From Gigaspora rosea (lineage: Eukaryota; Glomeromycota; Glomeromycetes; Diversisporales; Gigasporaceae), in contig QKWP01000007.1 of assembly GCA_003550325.1 (NCBI GenBank), positions 914,828 to 978,827 of the forward strand: a stretch of DNA of 64,000 nucleotides, in the 5' to 3' direction. Each line of letters starts with the position of its first letter. Position 1 is the first letter of the stretch. The notes beneath the pieces were generated by a model, which was not told where the DNA came from, ran no database searches, and saw only the letters and a list, made by a program, of their open reading frames with translations. Below are positions 48,901 through 61,908 of the stretch, in pieces. A program made the position numbers and the translations under genes.

Positions 48901-49674
48901 TTAGGCCACGCAAAGTTTTTTTTTTTGTTTTTTTTTTTTAAAAAAAAAACAAAATTTGACCCGCCGACTGGGAATAATACCCTTTAGTAAAAAGTAATTT
49001 AAAAGGCTAATAAAATAAAAAATCATATAAATTAAATTGACTTTTACTAAAAAACACCTAAAAATTAGATAATTAATTAACGCAGGGTATCTTAGGTAAG
49101 AAAGTTCTATGTCTTCAAAACCCCTTCTCAAATCTAATCTAACATAAATACTAGCCCTAACATAAAAAAACTGTGATAAAATTTATATACAAAACTTAGA
49201 GAAATCCAAAAAAAAAAAAAAACATAATAAAAAACATATGATAAGTGTAAAACACCATAGATGCGTTTTATGATAATTGACAAATTAATTGTCTAATATA
49301 TTGATCTTAGAAAATTTTATTATTAAAATAATATTAAAAAAACTTGAGAACTTTTAATATCAATATGTATTATAAATCGAAAATATTTATTTTTTCTGTA
49401 ATTCTAAATTATATTCATTTTTCCGTAATTCTAAATTATTTAGGAGAAATAAATTAAATTATTAAACAAAAACAAAAACAATGGCATTGATAAAACTAAT
49501 TTTAACGATGTTATACTGTATCACATTATTTATCATTTTTTAAATCTATAGTTAGAATTAGTATTAAAGTTATAGGATGCAATATTGTGTATTAAAACCT
49601 TATAAACTCAAAATTAATTTTGCTTAGATGTTTAATTATATAATAAAAACCAATTAAATCACATTATAGTAATT
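48901..49674. other. AT-rich, no gene
   Basis: A short direct repeat (TTCTGTAATTCTAAATTAT / TTCCGTAATTCTAAATTAT) lies at 49390-49440. It may include the 3' UTR of the minus-strand gene ending at 49675. Confidence 0.4.
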
Positions 49675-50830
49675 TTAAGAATAATAACTTGGCTCAAACG
49701 AACAAAATATACCTTTTTTACATTTTGCACAAAGATCAGCTCTGTGTGGTAGTCTGCGTATTAGATCTTTTGATTTAGAGAGATGTTTCCACCAAATCAA
49801 TATACTAGTATTGCTATTACATTTATGATTTTTACAACTTTGACGAAAATAATCTTGAGTTTTAATTAGTTTTGAAGCATTGGTTTGATAATTGAATTTT
49901 TCTAAATGAATCCAAACATGTCCACTTTTCCAATGAGTTTGACAATTTGTACATTTCCATTCACCAAAAACTCTGTGCCATTTTTGATTTTCTATAAATT
50001 CTGTGTCTTTACATTCATCTTGGTCATTACGTTCTGCTTTACATTTTAAATTTCTGCAAATTAACTCTTCAGAAGATTCTTCTTTTTTGTTTTTAATTCA
50101 AATAATAATTAGAAATTAAAAATAAATCAATTACAACTAAATAAAGGTTGAATTAAAAAAAATTTTGCTAACTAACTTGCAGGTTTAATTGGTGCAGTAT
50201 TTATCTTTTCAGATGATTTTTTCTTTTTTGAATTTTCTTCATCTTTATTTAAATTAAATAATAAATATAAATTATAAATAGGTTAACAATTAAAAAAAAA
50301 CTGCTTACTATGAGGCTTATTCAGTGCTGCACATATCTTTTCAAATGGTTTGTTCTTTTTTGAATTTTCTGTAACTTTTCAAGTAATTTTAGAAATTAAC
50401 AATAGTTTAATTATGACTAAGTTAAAAAATGATTGTTTACTAACTTGCAATTTTAGCTGTACTTATCTTTTTTGGAAGATTTTTTTGAGTCTTCTATAAT
50501 TTTAATTTAAATAATTAACATGTATTACCAGTTAAAAGCAACCAGAATAAAAGTAAACCTTTCAATTTAAACTGAAGTCTTTTTTCATTGCAATATTTTG
50601 GTTGCTTTTGTTTGACAATATATGGTAGAAGGTTGGTGTTACACTTAAAAAATTAGTATTAACTTACGGATTTCGTGGATGTAGTACTTTGGAGCCTTGT
50701 TATAATCTTTTCGGAATTTCTTATTAGATGCCAACTTAATCTAGTAAATTGTGTGAGCCACTTTTTATATAACCTGGAAGAAGATTATTTCAATTTACCT
50801 TTGCGAAAAATTCTTTATAGTATATAACAT
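49675..50830 (-). CDS. 3CxxC-type zinc-finger protein, six exons
   Basis: Exons inferred on the minus strand: 50830-50799, 50773-50668, 50493-50445, 50368-50309, 50242-50177, 50081-49675. All are GT..AG with matching phases, giving 239 residues from ATG (MLYTIKNFSQR) to TAA. The C-terminal half is a 3CxxC zinc finger: FGEWKCTNC (Cys148, Cys151), HWKSGHVWI, QSCKNHKC (Cys187, Cys192), HRADLCAKCKKG (Cys222, Cys225), with an extra Cys113/Cys118 pair ahead. Family members bind zinc; a role is not known in fungi. Residues 46-104 are Lys/Ser-rich and come from three short exons alike in sequence (ENSKKNKPFEK, ENSKKKKSSEK) and in phase. The last exon is very AT-rich but coding-like. The N-terminal exons are less certain than the zinc-finger exon. 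Confidence 0.7.
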
Positions 50831-51985
50831 GGCAACGGGTGAATCTGAATATAAAAAAGAAGTCAATTCGGTACAAAATTTTAACTTGGTGATACTATCC
50901 CCTTAACCGTTTAAAATTCAGTGCATGTATTACAATCATACAATAAATAATAACATAAATGGTACAAGGTATAAAAACGTCTGATTTACATGGTGTTGCT
51001 TATTAATACATAGGGGTGTTACACATTGTACACCACATATTCTATAAGTACATCTTAAAATTAAAAGACTCTATTATTTACATTATTTTGTTCTTTCTAA
51101 CGATAAATGTAGGTCGAATGAGTATTATCTATATGCCAAATAGACGCGATTAGGCTCAAGTAGTTATTTGTTATAAAAAAAAAAAAAATAAAAATAAATC
51201 CGTTACTGGATGTTTCGCATCCAATAATTAAATTCAAAGCCAGATACTATTTATTGTTATGTAAAAACGATTACCTTGTGATCCTTCGGATTTTTCACCT
51301 GCAAAATAAAACTGCATTGGTTGCTGTGCATCCATTAACTATATAATATAATTAATATTGTAAAAAATTAATTTTTGGAGGGGTTAAAACCTCATTATTC
51401 TTGTAGATTAAATTATATTATCAGTCATAGGACATGTCTCCTAGAAATAAGTTTATAAATAAAAATTTAAACAAAAACATATGAATTTTTACTATAACAT
51501 TTGAACTGAAGATCCTTCTCTGCTTAACTAATTAACTTAAAATTAAATTGTATGGGTATATAAAGCAAGAAAAGGTAAAAAATTGAACTTAAAAACCAAG
51601 GTGAAATTTTGTTAATTTTGCACGATCTCAAAATGTAACTTTGTAAAAACAAATATTTATAAATTTTAAACAAGTCATGCGCCTGTCCATACACTAGGAG
51701 TTTTTTTTCGAGTCGACTTAATGCAGTTCTAAAATGTTTAAATTGTTTTGTATGGGCTAATTTGTGATACTGTTGATATCTCTTGATCTGATATCCAGAT
51801 AGAGATAGGGTCGATGCATGACCTTGCATGATATTAGGGTAGCATAGATGTTCCATCAAAATAATTTTAGGACCATTAGAAACTTAGGTCTGTACTGATT
51901 GTTTACTGTCAATCTTTGGTCCACGTTTTTTACCGAATCAATATAAGTACATTCAATGTGAGTAGTTTCAAGAAGAATGAACTTG
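50831..51985. other. No recognised gene
   Basis: Minus-strand open frames at 51524-51859 and 51856-52092 show no family motif and overlap the edge of the next element. The region upstream of 50830 probably contains the promoter of the 3CxxC gene. Confidence 0.4.
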
Positions 51986-52731
51986 AATTGTATCACCCTC
52001 AATATAATCACATATAATTTTGATTGGCCAAAAAAAAGTAAACAAATATCAATCAGGTGACATTTATAAAATCGGATGATGCTAAAATCCACTTGACCCC
52101 AGTATCATCGGATTTTCTAAAATTTCTGAATCTCATATAACCAATTGACACTACATAATCAAAACATCAAATGCTATAAGTGGCCGGCCCTAACCCTAAT
52201 TCTAACATGAGTTATAAACCCACCAACAAAAAAAATTTTTGCCTAAACCTAGCTCTAACCACAAGGCAAAAAGTATCTAATAAAAAAAAGGGGGTTGTCT
52301 AACCCCAACCCTAACTATGAGGCAAAAAGTGACTAACAAAAAAAATATTTTACCTTGTGGTTAGGGATTAGATGTTTAGGTTAAGTTTTTCCTAGATATA
52401 TGGGGGGTGTCAATAGAAACCAGGCAAATCATTTTTAGTAATTTTTTTTAAACTTTAGATTAAAATATCTTAACAACTATTAAACCAATCTTGATAAATT
52501 TTTTTTATTTTAATTCTATAACTACATAGAATTAAAATAAAAAAATTTTTATCAAGATTGGTTTAGTAGTTGCTAAGATAGTTTAATCTAAATTTTAAAA
52601 AAATTTACTTAGAAACAATTTGCCTGGTTTCTATTGACGCCCCCATATTAATTGATCTGTATTATCGATTTTGTTTATGCTTTTCTGACCAATCAAAATT
52701 GCCAGATGATTATATTGAGGGTGATACAATT
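51986..52731. mobile_element. TIR element with ATTGTATCACCCTCAATATA ends
   Basis: The left end ATTGTATCACCCTCAATATA continues ATCA and TTTTGATTGG, matched by the inverse at about 52680-52730. The interior has ACCCTAAC-type words, a repeated GAGGCAAAAAGT.ACTAA block, and a nested palindromic MITE. Confidence 0.75.
52398..52648. mobile_element. Nested palindromic MITE, 251 bp
   Basis: The ends ATATGGGGGG.GTCAATAGAA and CCAGGCAAA with their inverse continue almost to the centre (ATTTTAATTCTATA), so nearly the whole element is a hairpin. The related end is at 24505. Confidence 0.8.
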
Positions 52732-52929
52732 TGTCATTATCACTGAGTTCACCCTTCTTTAAGTGCCTCTAGTCGCATAAAAGCCTCATTTGTATTATAG
52801 TTTTTGCTGTTTCTGTTATTGTTGTTGACGTGGAGAAGATATACTTGACCAATAGTGTAATTATTAAACAATAAATGTTATATATGCAAATGTTGGCAAC
52901 TAAGGTTGCCTGCTGTAATAGCTTTACCT

Positions 52930-53110
52930 TTCATAATTTTTGCTGTATAGGTATAATGATTGTAATAGATGTAATGGTTGTAAAAGATTTAATAGTTGTA
53001 ATAGGTGTAATTGCTTTAATACTATAATAACTATAATAACTATAATAGTTATTATGAGTAATAGGTGTAATGGTTATTAAGAAGGTAATAGTCAAAACAG
53101 ATATAATACT
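52930..53110. repeat. GTAATAG/TGTAATGGTT minisatellite
   Basis: Short words TTGTAATAG, TGTAATGGTT and ACTATAATA repeat irregularly over about 180 bases. Confidence 0.55.
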
Positions 53111-53155
53111 TAATTAGATATCAATATTCACTGTACTAACGTATGTATATATGTA

Positions 53156-54439
53156 CAGTAGCTAACAAAAGTAATGCCCAATCTGCAGATCAAAGCACTG
53201 AGTAAAAACATGGTTGTGTTTACCCCTTTTTTGACATTTTACAAGCCAAATTTTTTTTTACTTTTTTTTTTTGACTTCTGAATAAGCACCAGGATTAAAA
53301 AAAAAAACTGTAAATTCAGTGTAAGGTGTTGCACACCTAATAGACTTCAAAAAGTAAGAAAATACACTTATTTTATACCAAAAGTAACCACTTAGTAAAC
53401 TATACAAGCAATGCGACACCCCTACACATTAAGTTAATAGGTTCTTTAACATTACAAAAGAACTAAAAAAATAAACTTTTTACTATTGTTTAGACGTTCC
53501 TCGGTCCTCAAGAAGCAAAAAAAAGCATATTATAAAAAAAGCAATGAAGGAATGATACATGCTATTGCACGATTCCAACTACAATCTGGGGCTTATACGG
53601 TTTGTTGTTTATAGTTTAGGTCTTTATTGTTTTGTGATTTAAGTTTTTTTGTGGCAATAAAAAGCTCATATTTTAGAAATAATAATATAGCTATATATTA
53701 AATTTAATATTAAAAAAACAGATAGAAATGTATACGAGTAAAAGTGTGGCTTTTTTTGATGAAACAAAAAGAGAAGCGAGCAAGTAAACCTAGAATATTA
53801 GAGTATAATATTACACAATGAAAAAAAAAGCAAATAGATAGTTGGTGTTGAGTTTTAGGAGTAGATAGGGCTTGGTAATGGCTTGAGGGTGGTTCACGGG
53901 TATAATTAAAAGTTTATTAATATTTAATTCAAATTTTAATGAAAAAAAAATAATAATTTTTATATTAAGGTTTTTCAAGACTATATTTTTCTGGTTTGTG
54001 GTTTATTTTTTTATTAGTTGAAGCAAATATAATGTTTTTATGTGATAATTATCATTTTTTATTATTAGAAAAGCTACAAAATGTGTTAAAATCAGAAAAA
54101 ATTGAATTATAATGTAAATAAAGAAAGACCCTGGCCTAAACTTATTAAAAACAATTCGAAAGCATTAAAAAAAATATCCAAAAGTTTAAAAGCCTTTAAA
54201 AAGGTGTAAACGATCTTAAACCTATTTTAAAAAAAGGATACAAAAACTTTAATACATTTGTTCTTAGGGTGGTTTTGGGCCCAATACGAAGAATCGAGTA
54301 ATATTGAATGCACACGTGCATTCAATAATGTATTAAATTATTAGTAAAAAAAATTTTTTAATGTATATGCAGCCAAAATTATATTAATAAAAATTTTCCA
54401 TTTTGAGTGAAAATCAGGCGTTACTTTTGTTGGCTACTG
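53156..54439. mobile_element. Tc1/mariner-like element, 1284 bp, transposase not readable
   Basis: The left end CAGTAGCTAACAAAAGTAAT and the inverse right end CAGTAGCCAACAAAAGTAAC match, continuing GCC. TA duplications lie at 53154-53155 and 54440-54441. The length suits a full-size family member, but no DD(E/D) frame survives. The interior has many A runs. Confidence 0.75.
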
Positions 54440-56754
54440 TATATAATCCTATCTGCTATATACTAGTATAAATTTTAGATTTCTGTTACTTTTAGACTTA
54501 TATTAATATTTTAGTATTGGTATATTGGTTAGTACAATTTTGACAAAAAACCAGTTTATATAAAGAATCTAAAAATAATTTACTCTATAATAAAAAAATT
54601 GCTGCCATGTCTTTTGCACAGTTAAACAAATCTTTTACTACTAAATACTATCCTTGCTTTGTTACGCAGGCATATTTGGCTGCGAAAATTTTAAAATTTT
54701 AAATTTTTTAAATAAACTTTATATTAATTTTAGCTATATACTTTCTAAGTAAAAATTATAATATTAGTTCTGTTTTATCGACTTTATTATAAATTTTTTT
54801 TAAAATTATTAAAAAACTTTGTGTAATAAAAGTTTAAAGTTTTTGTTTTGGAACTTTTACTATAGAATTTTTTCTTTAGGTTTTCTCAAATTTTATATGT
54901 TCCCGTCTATAAAAAAATTTTCACTTCTAATTCAAGTCTTAAATTTACAAGTAAATCATATAAAGTCAAATAATAAAAGTCGTTATCCTTTATATAAACT
55001 ACAATATTGCATTAAAACTATATTTTTAAAACCAATATTTAAAGAATTCGCCAAGATATTGTAAAATATTTTTTTGGTTAAAAAATTTTTTTAAAATTTA
55101 ATATTTTCAGCTTATAAGCAATATAAACTTTTTGTCTTATAATATAAATTTAAATAATTCAAAAATATAATCCTTGTTATTAAATATTATAATACCAAAT
55201 GTAATTTAAATATTTTAAATGATTAAAAAAATAGATCAGAGGTATATTTATAGTAATTTAAGGCAAATTTGCCTGCGAAGTAGTACAAACTAAGGGATTA
55301 CAATTTTTCTAGAAAAATTATAACTAGATACTGGATAGTATATAGAAAGTAAAGAGAAGTGGTTAAAGTTTGAATTATAAGAATATTGTGAGGCTTTTAA
55401 GTTGGTTGTGGTTTAGATCTGTTCTAATATTTATTTTATTTGTTATATTTTTATTTTTATTTTGTTTTATTTTGTTGTTTGTTATAAGACATAATGGTAG
55501 ATATAATAAAGCTTAGAACAATAGTCCATAGATAGACTTAGAAAGTATATATCTGGTTGGGCTAAGGTTAGTAAAGTTAAAGATAGTACAAAAATAGAGT
55601 ATAGACATAGATTGTAATTAGTGTGCATTAAATTACATGTTGTACAATTATTAATATATTCTAAAAATATAAAAAGTGCTGCCTTTTTGCATTTTTAATA
55701 AAGCTTTAGACTTCAATATCTTGGTTATAAAGAATATAAAAAAATTGATTTTCATTTGTTTTAAGATTAAGTATCATATTTATTATTGTTTTATTATCCT
55801 GACTATTGAGTGACTTAATAAATATATTATATTTTTTGGTATTACTTTATTACTTGATAAGTATTGACCCTCAATATTGATAGTACCAATTAACTATTTT
55901 AATTACTATTTACTTTAATTATGATAATATAATCTGATCAAATTACTTAATTGATTATTGATAGATATAATTAAGTGCCTTAATTACAATCAGATTAATA
56001 CATAATTTCATATATACAAACTATACTATAATTAATTGTATTATTGGACTATAATAAGTTAACTATTGCAGACAATTTTAATTTATTCTTATTTTTTAAA
56101 AAGTTTTGGATTATCTGGTTACAAAATAAGGTTATCTTTAATCAAGTTTTTTTATAAATATTAGAAATCCTGATTTGATTAGCACAATTTACTCAAAAGT
56201 TGCTATATGTATCTTATTATAATACTAATTGTTCAGTAAAATTCTGAGATCTAAGCATTTTTAATCATTCTTATTCAATAAAATACAATTTAATGCCATA
56301 TGTTGTATATAAAAAATCATCATGATTTTGATTGCATAAGTTATTTATTTATTTAGAGTTTTTTAAAACTTGATTAGAGTTGGATTAGTTAGATTACCAA
56401 TAAAAGAATTTATAACTATTATAACCATTGTAGTATTTTATAGTATATATGGCATTTTATAGTTTTGAGTATTAGTTGTAAGACCATTGATTTTCTGTTT
56501 AATATAATCAACTCTCTATTTTTTAAAATTTTAGATAAAAAACATCATATTAGCCAATTAGATTGCAGTATTTGCTTTTTATAAATTTAAATTTTTTGTA
56601 GCTAATAGAATTACTATATTTTTTATTAATTTGTGTATTTTTTATACCCTTTTCAGGACCCCGAAATATATATAGATAGGTCAGGTTAATTATAAAATCA
56701 CCAAAAATAGAATTATCTGCAAAAAAATCTCAAAAATAAGCAAAAAATTACTAT
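54440..56754. other. AT-rich region, weak inverted repeat, no gene
   Basis: CGCAGGCATATTTGGCT (about 54667) and AGGCAAATTTGCCTGCG (about 55260) are near-inverse and could bound a degraded 600-base element. A plus-strand frame at 54819-55064 is not recognised. Confidence 0.4.
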
Positions 56755-57060
56755 AAATAGGGTTGTCTAAAGCCATGTACAGTACCCACGTGCCATTTTT
56801 ATATAAATCAACCAAATGGAATAATTACGGAATTTTGTTTACACAGATCAGCCTGAAGAAGTCAAAAAACAAAAAAATGCAAGAACATAAAAATGGCATT
56901 TTAAACCTATCTTGGACCATTAATAAAAAATGCCAGGAAGGTAATTTTACCTATATTGGTCCTAACCCTAAACCCCAACCCTAATGCTAAACAGTCTCTG
57001 ATACAAATTTTAACTAAAATTTCAAAAAATCACGTGGGTAGGCTTTAGCTATCCTCTATA
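56755..57060. mobile_element. MITE, close relative of 32660-32935
   Basis: The ends CTAAAGCC and GGCTTTAG are extended by AATAG.G.T and its inverse, with CCCACGTG/CACGTGGG inside. The core is nearly the same as at 32660 and carries CCTAACCCTA words. Confidence 0.75.
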
Positions 57061-57839
57061 AATAGAAAGATTTGCATAAAAATACCAGAAATAAGCAAAC
57101 TAATATCTGACCTGAGCTACATCAGGAGAATTTTTTAGGCGCAGATCTGTGCAGATTTTTAAAACCCGATAATAATCAAAAATCTGCGAAGATCTGTGAC
57201 CCACAATTATAGTTGAAGAAAAATTTTAACAAATTCTGCAAATTTTTATTAAATAATAAAAAGTAATTCGGGCCAAAATTTAGAGTAAATTTACTAATTA
57301 TATTATATTAATTTATTTACTGTATTTATATTTATATATTTATTTAAATTTATTTAATAATATATTTTTACAACTCTTTCCGCTGATTCCTATTTCCGGA
57401 ATTGGAATAAACAAAAATTTGACAAAAAACGTCACCAAAACTAGGAAGTCAATAGGAAAACTAAAAAGTACCTCTAAACAAAGAGAAAGAGGACTGAAAT
57501 CTATCTAGAGTTTACTAGAAACAGAAAAGGTGGAAGAATAGTACTTTATAACACTAACTCGAAGAACTAAATTTTTCGAAAAGTTTTTTACAAAAATTTG
57601 GGGAAATCACTAAAACCCTGTATCACAAATCACTTCCAGAACGCGTAAACATAAAGTATTACAAATCGAAACAAACAAACAAACAATCAAGTCAACTAGA
57701 AGTAAATAAACAAAAAAAAAGAAGATAGCACGTGTTTGTTTACATATATACTGAATACAAAATAGCACAGAGATAATCTGGGTACAAAGATAATCAATGA
57801 ACTTCAATTAGGTCCCAGACTAGAAGATCAAGTACTTAA
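57061..57839. other. Region before the LINE frames
   Basis: AT-rich DNA to about 57360, then less AT-rich from about 57360 on, which may already be LINE 5' UTR. There is no frame. The LINE 5' end cannot be fixed here. Confidence 0.4.
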
Positions 57840-57892
57840 AAGGAGGGTGCCAAGCCTTAAGGCTAGGAGTACGAGCAACAATAAAGTATTTA

Positions 57893-59455
57893 ATGAAAAA
57901 CTGTACAAGAACGCAAGTCATAGACTCAGAAATTGTGAAGGCAATACAAACAATATCAGCGGAAGAAATTTGTCTTATTAGACAACTTTTGGAGTACTAC
58001 CCAAAAATTTTAGGAAAACAATTAAAAGAAATTCAAGAAGCGGACTCAAATAGTAAATTAAATGAAAAAAAAGAAGAGAAGAAAAGACAAAGAAGAGTCG
58101 AAGCCCTCTTACTTGCAGAGTGCGGTGCAAGTGATTATGGTACACAAGAGATAGAGAACACCTTTACTAAGCAAGAAGGGAAAAAAGAAATTAAAGAAGT
58201 ATTAGAGGAAGAGCCTCTAGACGAAAAAGTTAATAAGGAGTTAATGGAAATGGAAAAAGAGCCAGTAGAAAAAGAGGAAAAAGAACAATCAAGATGGATA
58301 CAGATAGATGCAGAAAAAGAACTGAGAAAAGAGGATAAAAGAGAAGAGACGGAGAATTTGGAAACGTATACCCTATGGGATCTACTACCTAATTTTAACA
58401 ATTGTCGAATCAAGACTCTAATGAGACGCTATGGTAAAGTGTTGAATATCATCTGGATTAGTAGTAGTTTCAAAAAAAGGGCAATAGTTAGTATGGCAAA
58501 AAGAGACGTAAAAAGTAAGCAAATTCTAGATGAGACATGATCCTTACCAATAGGAAGAAAACTTATTAGGGTTTCACAAGGAGACAGCAAAGAAGAAATT
58601 TTAACGAATAGAAGGAAATTCAGGCTGATAATAGAGGGCATACCTAAGGACACAGTAGAGGTCTTGCTATTCTGTCAGTTGAAGCAAGTTAAGGCAAAAT
58701 CAGTTTTCATCCCACTCAACAATAACCTAAATCCCAGAAGTTCAAAGAAGAGGACATGATCAAGGCTTTTAATACAAAAATCAATTATGGTAATACACTT
58801 CTTTTTTGGAGGGATATGACAGGATAGAGCAGAACAGAAAAGCATAATGTACTTACAGAAAAGAGGAGTAGAGATAATCCGTACCTAGAAGATAAGAAGG
58901 GGAAAAGATCGAGTTGGGAAAGAAATAAAATATTGTTCAAAAATAACCAAAAGACCATGTCAAGGTTCAACAAAAAGGATGTTGTGCACAATAAAGAAAA
59001 CGAAGCTACAGAGCAACGAGGTCAAAGGAACTTCTATAAAGAAGAGAGAAGAAATAGTGGTGAAGAGAAAGAGGGAACAGCATATAGTAAGACACTCGAG
59101 GAAAAGTTAGAAAAGATCCTACAGCGTCTGGAGAAAATAGAAGCGAGCAGATCAGAGGCAGACAGAGGAGATATCCAAAGAGAAGGAGGGGTGCCCAAAC
59201 ACTCCTGAAAGTTGCGAAAGTTGTACAAAAGAAACAGTTGGCAGTAGGGGATTGGCTGCCTCTACAAAAAAGCCAACTACAGAACAATCAGCCAAAAGGT
59301 CCGGGGAATTTAGGAGGTAAATATGGAAAAAATGGTAAAGGTCTTAAGAGGAAAAGAGTTAGAGAAAATGAGTTAGGAAATCAAGAAGAAGATAAAGAGA
59401 ACAGAAAAGAAAATGTTAGAAAACGGGGAAAAAAAGACAATCAGAGAGAAAAATT
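57893..59455 (+). pseudogene. LINE ORF1 (RNA-binding, gag-like), decayed
   Basis: The frame is open 57893-58537, then a single TGA at 58538, then open in the same frame to about 58753. After a frame change, EDMIKAFNTKINYGNTLLFW follows; charged coiled segments continue to 59205 (TLEEKLEKILQRLEKIEASR). N-terminal to that are Glu/Lys-rich stretches, then TLWDLLPNFNNCRIKTLMRR / YGKVLNIIW and RLIIEGIPKDTVEVLLFCQL, which look like two RRM-type folds. The TGA falls at DET-stop-SLPIGRKLIRV. Confidence 0.65.
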
Positions 59456-59499
59456 TTAAAGTGAAAAAGAAGGAAAGGTTTCATTAATAGAACTGATTA

Positions 59500-60290
59500 A
59501 ACGACAGAAAGAAATTAGAATTAGAATAGCTTGCCATAACATTAACAGTTTAAAAAGCAATGGCTCAAATTGGAGGCACTTGAGTTTTGGGCAAAGGAAA
59601 ACTGCATAAACGTAGTAGGAATTGCAAAAACAAACATAACAGAAAAAAAGGCTTCTTTTTATCAAAAGATTCTGAGAATTACAAAGCATACTGGACAGAA
59701 ACTGATCAGGAAAAGAAGAAAGGATCGGGAGTAGGCCTACTCATCTCAGAAAAGTGGGTTAAGCATTTGGGCCCAGTTAGAAGATTTAGCAACTATGCTA
59801 TTACAGCAAGTTTTTTCTTTAAACAACTGGAACTAGTTGTCATAATGATTTATCTGCCACCTAATGATAAGGGCCAAAAAAAAGAGATTCAGCAAGAAAT
59901 AATAAGGAACTACGCGAATAGAAACCATCAGACAGAGTTTATTTTTATGGGAGATTTTAACACGATAACGAATGACAAAGCAGGCCCAGAGTCTTGAAAA
60001 GGGAAAAAGTCAGAAAAATCACTTCCAATTGTGAAGTGGTTCGAAAGACAGGGTTGTTACGATACATATAGAACATTGAACCCCCAGAGTAAAGACTACA
60101 CATGGTCACGGGGAGATCTGAAAACAAGAATAGACTACATTTGGGTTACAGAAAGTTAGCAATGGGGCTAAAGGAGGCGAGAGTGTAGGACATGACTGTT
60201 TATACCGGAAGTGACCATAATTCTCCAGTAGTAGAAATAAAGCTAGAGCATTTAACATCTAATTATAGTAAAGCTGTAGCAAAAAAAAAG
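59500..60290 (+). pseudogene. LINE AP-type endonuclease, decayed
   Basis: It begins IRIACHNINSLKSNG, continues in a shifted frame with ENCINVVGIAKTNITEKKAS, then GSGVGLLISEKWVKH and FIFMGDFNTI (catalytic GDFN). TGA at 59995 is followed in frame by KGKKSEKSLPIV, DYTWSRGDLKTRIDYIWV, a one-base shift, and VYTGSDHNSPV (catalytic SDH). It has at least two frameshifts plus TGA at 59995 and TAG at 60186. Confidence 0.75.
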
Positions 60291-60310
60291 GTTTTACAAG
60301 ATCAGTCTTT

Positions 60311-61908
60311 TTGTATGAAGAGGCAAAACAGGAAGACTGGGAGAATTATAGAATAGAGCTAAACAAGAGAATAGTTAGAGCAGAGTCAATAAAGAGGTGG
60401 ATAATTGACCCCAACACGATAGCTGAAAATGAAATAGAAGGGGCCCTGAACTCAATGTGGGGAACGATAGAGAAAAGTATTCTGGAAACAGTGATGAAGC
60501 ATATTCCAAAAAAGAAAATATGCAACACAAAAAGCTCCAAAATTAATAGGAAGAGACCAAGATTGGACAAGATAATAGTAGAACTAAGTAGATGGGTAAA
60601 GTACGCAAGGAAGAAAGTAGGTAACGAGGTCACAGAAGAAGAAAAAGAAGATTTCGAGAAATTTAAAGAGAATATCAAGAAGAAATACCAGGTGGACCTA
60701 GAGAATATAAACAATAAGTGGGAAGAAAAAGATGTAGAAGACTTAAGAGGATAGTGGAAAATCCTTTTTATCAAAAATTCAGAAAGAGTAGAAAAAGAAA
60801 AACTGAAGCAAATCGAAAAAAATATAGAGAAGCGTTGTCAGATGATAGACGGTGACCAAGGAAGAATGTTAGCAAGCTTACTAGAAAAGCCCTTTAAGTG
60901 TGCTATAATAGATAGAATAATAGAGAGCTCTAGAGCACTAATTAGTGAACCGTTGCAGGTGAAAGAAAAAACAAGAGATTTCTTCCAGAGACAATTTAGG
61001 AAAAGGAGCTTCGAAGTTAAAGCCTTGGGAAAAGAATGGTCACAGGTATATCAACCCCTGAAGAGGGTCCAGGAAAGCTGGTTTGAGTCACTTGACAACG
61101 ATATCGAAGAAGAAGAGTGGGAGGATATTTTAAAAGACTTAAAGAACAACAAGGCCCCAGGTATTTCAGAGATAACGTACACTTTAATTAAAGTAGCAGA
61201 CATCGAAACCCAGAAGGTCTTTAGGAAGTTTACTAGCCTCTGTATATATTTTGAAAAAATTCCTTCCAAATGGAAGCTATCGCAAATATACCCAATACTG
61301 AAGGATATGGACTGGGGTTTTGATCTTGAAAACGTAAAATCAATTGCGCTCCTAGAAACGTTTCGGAAGTGTACAACGAAAATTTATACAAAGAGATTGT
61401 CACACATCATTCAAAAGAATGAGATACTTAGGGGACCTAACTTTGCTGGTTTGACAGAAGGGTCTACAGAAATACCAGTGCATATAATTAATGGAATAAT
61501 GGAAGACTCAAAAGAAAACAATAAAGAACTCTGGCTAGTACTGCAGGACATGAAGACGGCCTTCGACTCGGTCTCGCTTGAGGTGTTAGATCTGGCTTTG
61601 GCAAGGCTCAAGCTGCCAGAAAAGCATAGGTTCTTTATTACAAACCTTTTTTACAAGAGAAGGTCGAAAGTAATTACAGCAGTAGGGTGTACAGACATTT
61701 TGTGATAGAAGATAGTATTGAGCAGGGTGAATCAATTTCGCTATTAGTTTGGCGAATTTTCTACGACCCGCTCTTGGAGCGTATTCAAAGTGACCCGATC
61801 CTAGGATACAAGATGGTTGTAAAGGTCCCTTACAACCTTAAGATGAAGAATTCTTTGGTGAAAGAGCAAAGACAAAGTGTAGTAGCTTTCGCAGACGATA
61901 CGACATGA
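60311..61908 (+). pseudogene. LINE reverse transcriptase, first part, decayed
   Basis: The frame is open 60311-61702 except one TAG at 60752. It contains NNKAPGISEITYTLIK (RT block 1), IPSKWKLSQIYPILK, SIALLETFRKCTTKI, FAGLTEGSTEIP and DMKTAFDSV (RT A, catalytic Asp). A one-base shift near 61700 leads to EQGESISLLVWRIFYDPLL (RT B) and VVAFADDTT (RT C, FADD at 61888-61899), followed by TGA where the family has Trp. Confidence 0.85.

Noticed and set aside
51524..52092. Two adjacent minus-strand frames as a gene
   Set aside because: No recognisable motif, one overlaps a TIR element end, and no consistent splice joint was seen.
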